From Gp6-AA40 sp035496255 (GTDB lineage: Bacteria > Acidobacteriota > Vicinamibacteria > Vicinamibacterales > UBA2999): DNA of 64,000 nt. Where the stretch lies: NCBI GenBank assembly GCA_035496255.1, contig DATJEU010000014.1, forward strand, positions 1 through 64,000, read 5' to 3'. Below the pieces are notes generated by a model. That model saw only the letters and a list, made by a program, of their open reading frames with translations, had not been told where the DNA came from and made no database searches. The position numbers and the translations under genes are program-made. Below, piece by piece: positions 60,456-64,000 of the stretch; position 1 is the first letter of the stretch; each line of letters starts with the position of its first letter.

Positions 60456-61346
60456 ATGATGCGAATTGTCGTCAGCGGCGGATCCGGCTTTCTCGGGCGG
60501 CCGCTCTGCCGGGCATTGCGTGACTCGGGTCACCGCGTCATCGTTCTCACGCGCCGGTTGCGTCAGGAAGGCGACCTCGCCTGGTCTCCTGACTTCGCTT
60601 CAGGTGCCTGGGTCGCGGCCGTGCACGCGGCGGATGTCGTCATCAACCTGGCCGGCGAGGGGATCGCCGATAGACGCTGGTCGGCTGCAAGGAAGGCCGC
60701 CATCCTGCAGAGCCGTGTGACCGCCACGCGCGCGCTGGCAGCAGCGCTCCGCGACGCCGTGCGACCTGCGGTGTTTCTCAGCGGTTCCGCGATCGGCATT
60801 TACGGCAATCGCGGAGACGAGTCGCTGGCGGAAGACACGCCCGCAGGCACGGACTTCCTCGCGCAGGTCTGCGTCGAATGGGAACGCGAAGCGACATCCC
60901 TGGGCGACATTACGCGCGTCGTCCTGCTGCGAACCGGCATCGTGCTGGCTCGCGACGGCGGTGCGCTGCCGCGCATGGCGTTCCCCTTCCGTCTGTTTGC
61001 GGGAGGAGCGCTCGGTTCGGGCCGGCAGTTCATGTCGTGGATCCATCGTGACGACTGGATCGCGATGACGATGTGGGCGATGAGTGCCTCCATCCGCGGG
61101 CCGATCAACCTGACGGCGCCGGCGCCCGTGGACAACGCGGACTTCGCACGGACGCTCGGCCGCGTGCTGCATCGACCATCTGCGTTACCGGTACCGGCGT
61201 TCGTCCTTCGCCTCGCGCTCGGCGAGCTCGCCGACACCGCTCTTCTCGGCAGCCAGCGCGCCGTACCGCAAAGAGCGCTCGCGAACGGGTTCGGGTTCAG
61301 GTATCCCGATCTTGGCGAGGCGCTGAGAGCGATCTATTCACGGTAG
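60456..61346 (+). CDS. TIGR01777-family epimerase-like SDR
   Basis: A 296-residue Rossmann-fold protein of the extended SDR TIGR01777 (YfcH-like) family: IVVSGGSGFLGRPLCRALRDSGHRVIVLTR, INLAGEGIADRRW, SGSAIGIYG and SWIHRDDWIAM. Substrate unknown. Two adjacent ATGs (60456, 60459) precede it; CATAAA lies 4 bp before. Divergent from the MBL gene. Confidence 0.88.
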   Translation: MMRIVVSGGSGFLGRPLCRALRDSGHRVIVLTRRLRQEGDLAWSPDFASGAWVAAVHAADVVINLAGEGIADRRWSAARKAAILQSRVTATRALAAALRDAVRPAVFLSGSAIGIYGNRGDESLAEDTPAGTDFLAQVCVEWEREATSLGDITRVVLLRTGIVLARDGGALPRMAFPFRLFAGGALGSGRQFMSWIHRDDWIAMTMWAMSASIRGPINLTAPAPVDNADFARTLGRVLHRPSALPVPAFVLRLALGELADTALLGSQRAVPQRALANGFGFRYPDLGEALRAIYSR

Positions 61347-61376
61347 CGGAGGGGGCAGAGCAGCGCCTGGTCCACG

Positions 61377-62573
61377 TCAGCTCACCAGCGCCCTGAACAA
61401 CCCGCTCCACGACAGGAGACCACTGGCATCGCCGCGTTCGGCGAGGAGGGCTTCGAGTTCGGAGCGCACGAAGCGGCCGGCGTTGGCGCGACGCGCGAGC
61501 AGATTCAGCATCCAGGCCTTGCCAGCCCAGTGCTGCCCCACCTGATACGCGTGGTAGCGCGAGCCGAACCGGCGACGGAATTCGTACTCGTAGAACTGTT
61601 CCACGCCATCGGCGCTCCGTTCGCCCATGAGCGTCTCGGAGATGAGGACCGCCGCCATCAGGCCGCTCTCCATCGCCTTCCCGATCCCCTCACCGGTCGC
61701 GGCGTAGGTCGCGGCGATCGCCTCGCCGGCCGCGAGCAGGCCCGGCCGTCCGAACTGCGCCTGCTGCAGCCCATTGCGCATCGGCGCGCCGCGAAATTCG
61801 CCGACCGGCGTCGCCGACTTCAGAATCATGGCGGCAATCGGGAACGTGCGGCAGAACTCGTCGAAGTACTCGCGGAGCCGGCCATGCTCGCCTTCGCGCC
61901 CGAACAGCCCGACGCCGATGTTGAATCGATTGTCCGGACCGGGAAACACCCACCCGTAACCGGGACACCAGCGCCGATCGAAGGCGATCGACAGGTGGCG
62001 CACCTGCGCCGCAACGTCGGGTGTTGCCTGGTAATACGCCCGGCCGGCAACCGCGTCCGGCTTTGGGGGCGCGGACAGTCCAAAGGCTTCGAGCACCGTG
62101 ACGTTCGATCCGGTCGCAAGGATGGTGAACCGCGCGGCCACGTCGACCTCACCGTCCTCACAGCGAAGGCGCGCGCCGGCGATCCGATTGTCGTTGAGCA
62201 GCGGCGCTATCGCTGTGGCCACCGAGAATCGCGCGCCGGCTGCCGTCGCGGAGTCCAGCAGCAGCGCATCGAGGCGCGCGCGGGGAAGACAGGCGAATTC
62301 ACCGCTTACGGACACGTGGTGACCCGCGGGCGCATACACGCGCAGCTCGTCGCCGCGGAATGCTTCGCGCAGCACCGTGTCGTCGGCACCCAGGATCATC
62401 AGCGCGCCGAGGGCGTCGCTGATCAACCCGTCGCCGCAGACCTTGTCTCGAGGAAACGCGCGCTGATCAACGATGACGACCTGATGTCCCGAGTCGACGA
62501 GCAGCTTCGCTGCCGCCGAACCGGCCGGACCAGCGCCGAGAATGAGCACATCGCAACTGGACGTCGGGCACAC
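61377..62573 (-). CDS. Geranylgeranyl-reductase-type FAD oxidoreductase
   Basis: A 398-residue flavoprotein: VLILGAGPAGSAAAKLLVDSGHQVVIVDQ, then CGDGLI, then GYGWVFPGPDN and GLLAAGEAIAATYAATGEGIGKAMESG, the geranylgeranyl-reductase family signatures. These reduce double bonds of isoprenoid chains such as menaquinone tails, or act as related monooxygenases. GTG start at 62573. It converges on the SDR gene and is divergent from the VOC gene with a 19-bp gap. Confidence 0.85.
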   Translation of the reverse strand: MCPTSSCDVLILGAGPAGSAAAKLLVDSGHQVVIVDQRAFPRDKVCGDGLISDALGALMILGADDTVLREAFRGDELRVYAPAGHHVSVSGEFACLPRARLDALLLDSATAAGARFSVATAIAPLLNDNRIAGARLRCEDGEVDVAARFTILATGSNVTVLEAFGLSAPPKPDAVAGRAYYQATPDVAAQVRHLSIAFDRRWCPGYGWVFPGPDNRFNIGVGLFGREGEHGRLREYFDEFCRTFPIAAMILKSATPVGEFRGAPMRNGLQQAQFGRPGLLAAGEAIAATYAATGEGIGKAMESGLMAAVLISETLMGERSADGVEQFYEYEFRRRFGSRYHAYQVGQHWAGKAWMLNLLARRANAGRFVRSELEALLAERGDASGLLSWSGLFRALVS

Positions 62574-62580
62574 CGCTCAC

Positions 62581-62586
62581 TATCAT
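62581..62586 (+). promoter_or_regulatory. Candidate -10 element of the VOC gene
   Basis: TATCAT is 6 bp before the ATG at 62593, in a 19-bp divergent gap. Confidence 0.4.
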
Positions 62587-62592
62587 CCTCCA

Positions 62593-63123
62593 ATGGCCGG
62601 CCGGCGTTCGACTCCCGGAAAACCACACGCGCGTGTTGCGACGCGAACGCCAAAACGCACGGCCCGGAAGCGGACGCGTGCCGCCTCGCCCGCGATCACC
62701 GCCCCACCTCGTCCGCGGGTGACGGGCAGTGGCCTCGCGCCGGGCATGCAATCAATCAATACGTATCTCGCCGTTGAAAACGTCGGCGCGTCGATCGAGT
62801 TCCTGGAACGGGCGATCGGCTTCACTCGCGGCGTCGTCCTGGCCGATCCGGACGGGCAGCCGCGTTATGCGGAGATGCGTCACGGCACCTCGGTGGTGAT
62901 GTTGATTCGAAAGGGCGACGCGACGGCGCCGAGTGGCGGGGCGTCGGCGCTGTACACCTACGTCGAGGATGTCGATCGGCTCGCCACCCAGGCACGCGAG
63001 GCGGGTGCCGGCGTCAGCGAAACGGAAGACAAGCCGTGGGGAGATCGCGTGGCGACGTTCACCGACCCGGACGGCTACCGCTGGATGCTCGCCAGCTTCA
63101 AGAAACTGGTCCCGTTCGAGTAG
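62593..63123 (+). CDS. VOC-family (glyoxalase-like) protein
   Basis: A 176-residue protein. The first 50 residues are basic and disordered (rich in Arg, Lys, Pro, Thr); a VOC fold begins near residue 52 (INTYLAVENVGASIEFLERAIGF) and ends in FTDPDGYRWMLASF. Metal-ligand positions are partly kept (Glu in YAEMRH). This looks like a PhnB- or bleomycin-resistance-type VOC protein; the function is unknown. It overlaps bshA by 26 bp, convergently. Confidence 0.8.
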   Translation: MAGRRSTPGKPHARVATRTPKRTARKRTRAASPAITAPPRPRVTGSGLAPGMQSINTYLAVENVGASIEFLERAIGFTRGVVLADPDGQPRYAEMRHGTSVVMLIRKGDATAPSGGASALYTYVEDVDRLATQAREAGAGVSETEDKPWGDRVATFTDPDGYRWMLASFKKLVPFE

Positions 63124-64000
63124 ACGCGCGTCCGAGCGCCGCCTCGTAGCACGTCTCGTACATCGGGACGACGCGCTCGACGCAGAACTGCTCGCGGACA
63201 CGGCGGCACGCCGCTTCAGCGATGCGCTTGTGCAGGACCCGATCCGTCAGCAGCCGGACACCACTCTCGGCCATCGCGTCGAGATCGTCCGGATCCTGCA
63301 GGAATCCGCTGACACCGTCCTCGATGACCTCGGGCAGGCCCCCGACGCGTGACGCGACGACCGGAACTTCGCATGCCATCGCTTCGAGCGCCGCGAGTCC
63401 GAAGCTCTCCTGCGCCGAGGGCAGCAGGAACAGATCGCTGATCGAGAGCAGCGGCAGCACCTCCTCCTGCGCGCCGACGGAGTCGACGAGATGCCAGATC
63501 CCGAGCTCGCGCGCGAGACGATTCGCTTGTCCGAGCTCCGGACCATCACCAACGAGCAACAGACGCGCGGGGACCTTCTGGCGGATGCGATCGAAGATCC
63601 GCACGACGGCATCGGTGCGCTTCACCGGCCGGAAGTTCGAGATGTGCACGACGATCTTCGTCTGCTCATCGTCTTTCGTGAACCGGCAGCGCAGGCCCGG
63701 CCGTGGCGTGCGGCGGTGGACGCCGCAATCGAGAAAGTTCGGAATCACCTCGATGCCACGGGTGACGCCGAGCTGCTCGTAGGTGGAGGCGCGCAGGCTT
63801 TCCGACACCGCGGTCACACGATCCGAGTGCTGGATCGAGAAGGCCACGATCTCCGAGTACGAGGGATCGCTGCCGACCAGCGTGATATCGGTCCCGTGCA
63901 GGGTCGTGATGACACGAGGCGTCGGCCCGGGCTGTGCGCCGAGCACCTGCTGCGCCATCTGCGCCGCCGTCGAATGGGGCACGGCGTAGTGGGCATGGAC
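63098..64000 (-). CDS. bshA: N-acetyl-alpha-D-glucosaminyl L-malate synthase (partial)
   Basis: GT4 glycosyltransferase making GlcNAc-malate, the first step of bacillithiol synthesis. The 5' end is beyond the window: the frame stays open to base 64000, reading VHAHYAVPHST in the normal position. RVITTLHGTDITLVGSDPSYSEIVAFSI is the hallmark of BshA, and VPARLLLVGDGPELG, SAQESFGLAALEAMAC and the E-x7-E donor-binding block follow. The DinB/BstA-like gene at 35113 may use the product. Confidence 0.9.
   Translation of the reverse strand, partial: VHAHYAVPHSTAAQMAQQVLGAQPGPTPRVITTLHGTDITLVGSDPSYSEIVAFSIQHSDRVTAVSESLRASTYEQLGVTRGIEVIPNFLDCGVHRRTPRPGLRCRFTKDDEQTKIVVHISNFRPVKRTDAVVRIFDRIRQKVPARLLLVGDGPELGQANRLARELGIWHLVDSVGAQEEVLPLLSISDLFLLPSAQESFGLAALEAMACEVPVVASRVGGLPEVIEDGVSGFLQDPDDLDAMAESGVRLLTDRVLHKRIAEAACRRVREQFCVERVVPMYETCYEAALGRASTRTGPVS

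Overview
The window is 64 kb of GC-rich (about two-thirds G+C by eye), densely coded bacterial chromosome. Gene content points to a Gram-negative with TonB-dependent transport: a TonB receptor with an N-terminal carboxypeptidase-regulatory-like domain, outer-membrane beta-barrel proteins and a LolA-like partner. It also carries bshA and a DinB-family protein of the bacillithiol-transferase type. This mix is typical of Acidobacteriota (Vicinamibacteria-like). That assignment is inference: no rRNA gene, tRNA gene, origin, phage or insertion sequence was recognised.

Layout. 0.2-0.9 kb: queF and a small Smr protein. 1.1-6.8 kb: an SNF2-type helicase directly abutting an Eco57I-type adenine methylase, a two-gene defence-like module. 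6.8-12.6 kb: a Cof-type phosphatase, then sucA-sucB-FKBP. 12.6-16.2 kb: pruA, a damaged four-helix-bundle gene between inverted heptamer repeats, and a MATE transporter. 16.3-22.8 kb: parE, a NYN-LOTUS RNA-binding protein and parC. 22.9-29.2 kb: a DUF2461 protein, a MocR regulator, and a MutS-like ATPase, tryptophan dioxygenase and kynureninase, with a second repeat-bracketed four-helix-bundle gene between the last two. 29.2-37.5 kb: DoxX, MFS, an FAD oxidoreductase, a large surface protein, GNAT, DinB/BstA-like, a lone microcompartment shell protein, MerR and thiO. 37.6-44.2 kb: TonB receptor and LolA-like operon, divergent from a histidine kinase and response regulator. 44.3-50.0 kb: envelope proteins, an aromatic-amino-acid decarboxylase, metK behind a SAM-II-like riboswitch, and RidA. 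50.1-56.8 kb: a histidine operon (I-G-D-B-H-C-F-A) behind a classic attenuator. 56.8-64 kb: a P-loop ATPase behind three phased palindromes, a UMF1-type MFS, MBL hydrolase, SDR, geranylgeranyl-reductase-type enzyme, VOC protein and partial bshA.

Regulation is unusually readable. metK has a pseudoknot aptamer overlapping an antiterminator and followed by a terminator. The his operon has a leader peptide with eight histidines in ten residues followed by a terminator. The kinase/TonB divergent region has three 11-bp-spaced direct repeats of PhoB/OmpR type. The ATPase gene has three 20-bp palindromes at exact 21-bp spacing. About ten genes have a -10-like hexamer only 6-9 bp before the start codon, which suggests frequent leaderless transcripts.

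The most unusual structural theme is a set of 7-nt-period tandem arrays at gene boundaries. Two pairs of arrays lie in inverted orientation around four-helix-bundle genes, and one array has become the 3' coding end of hisD.
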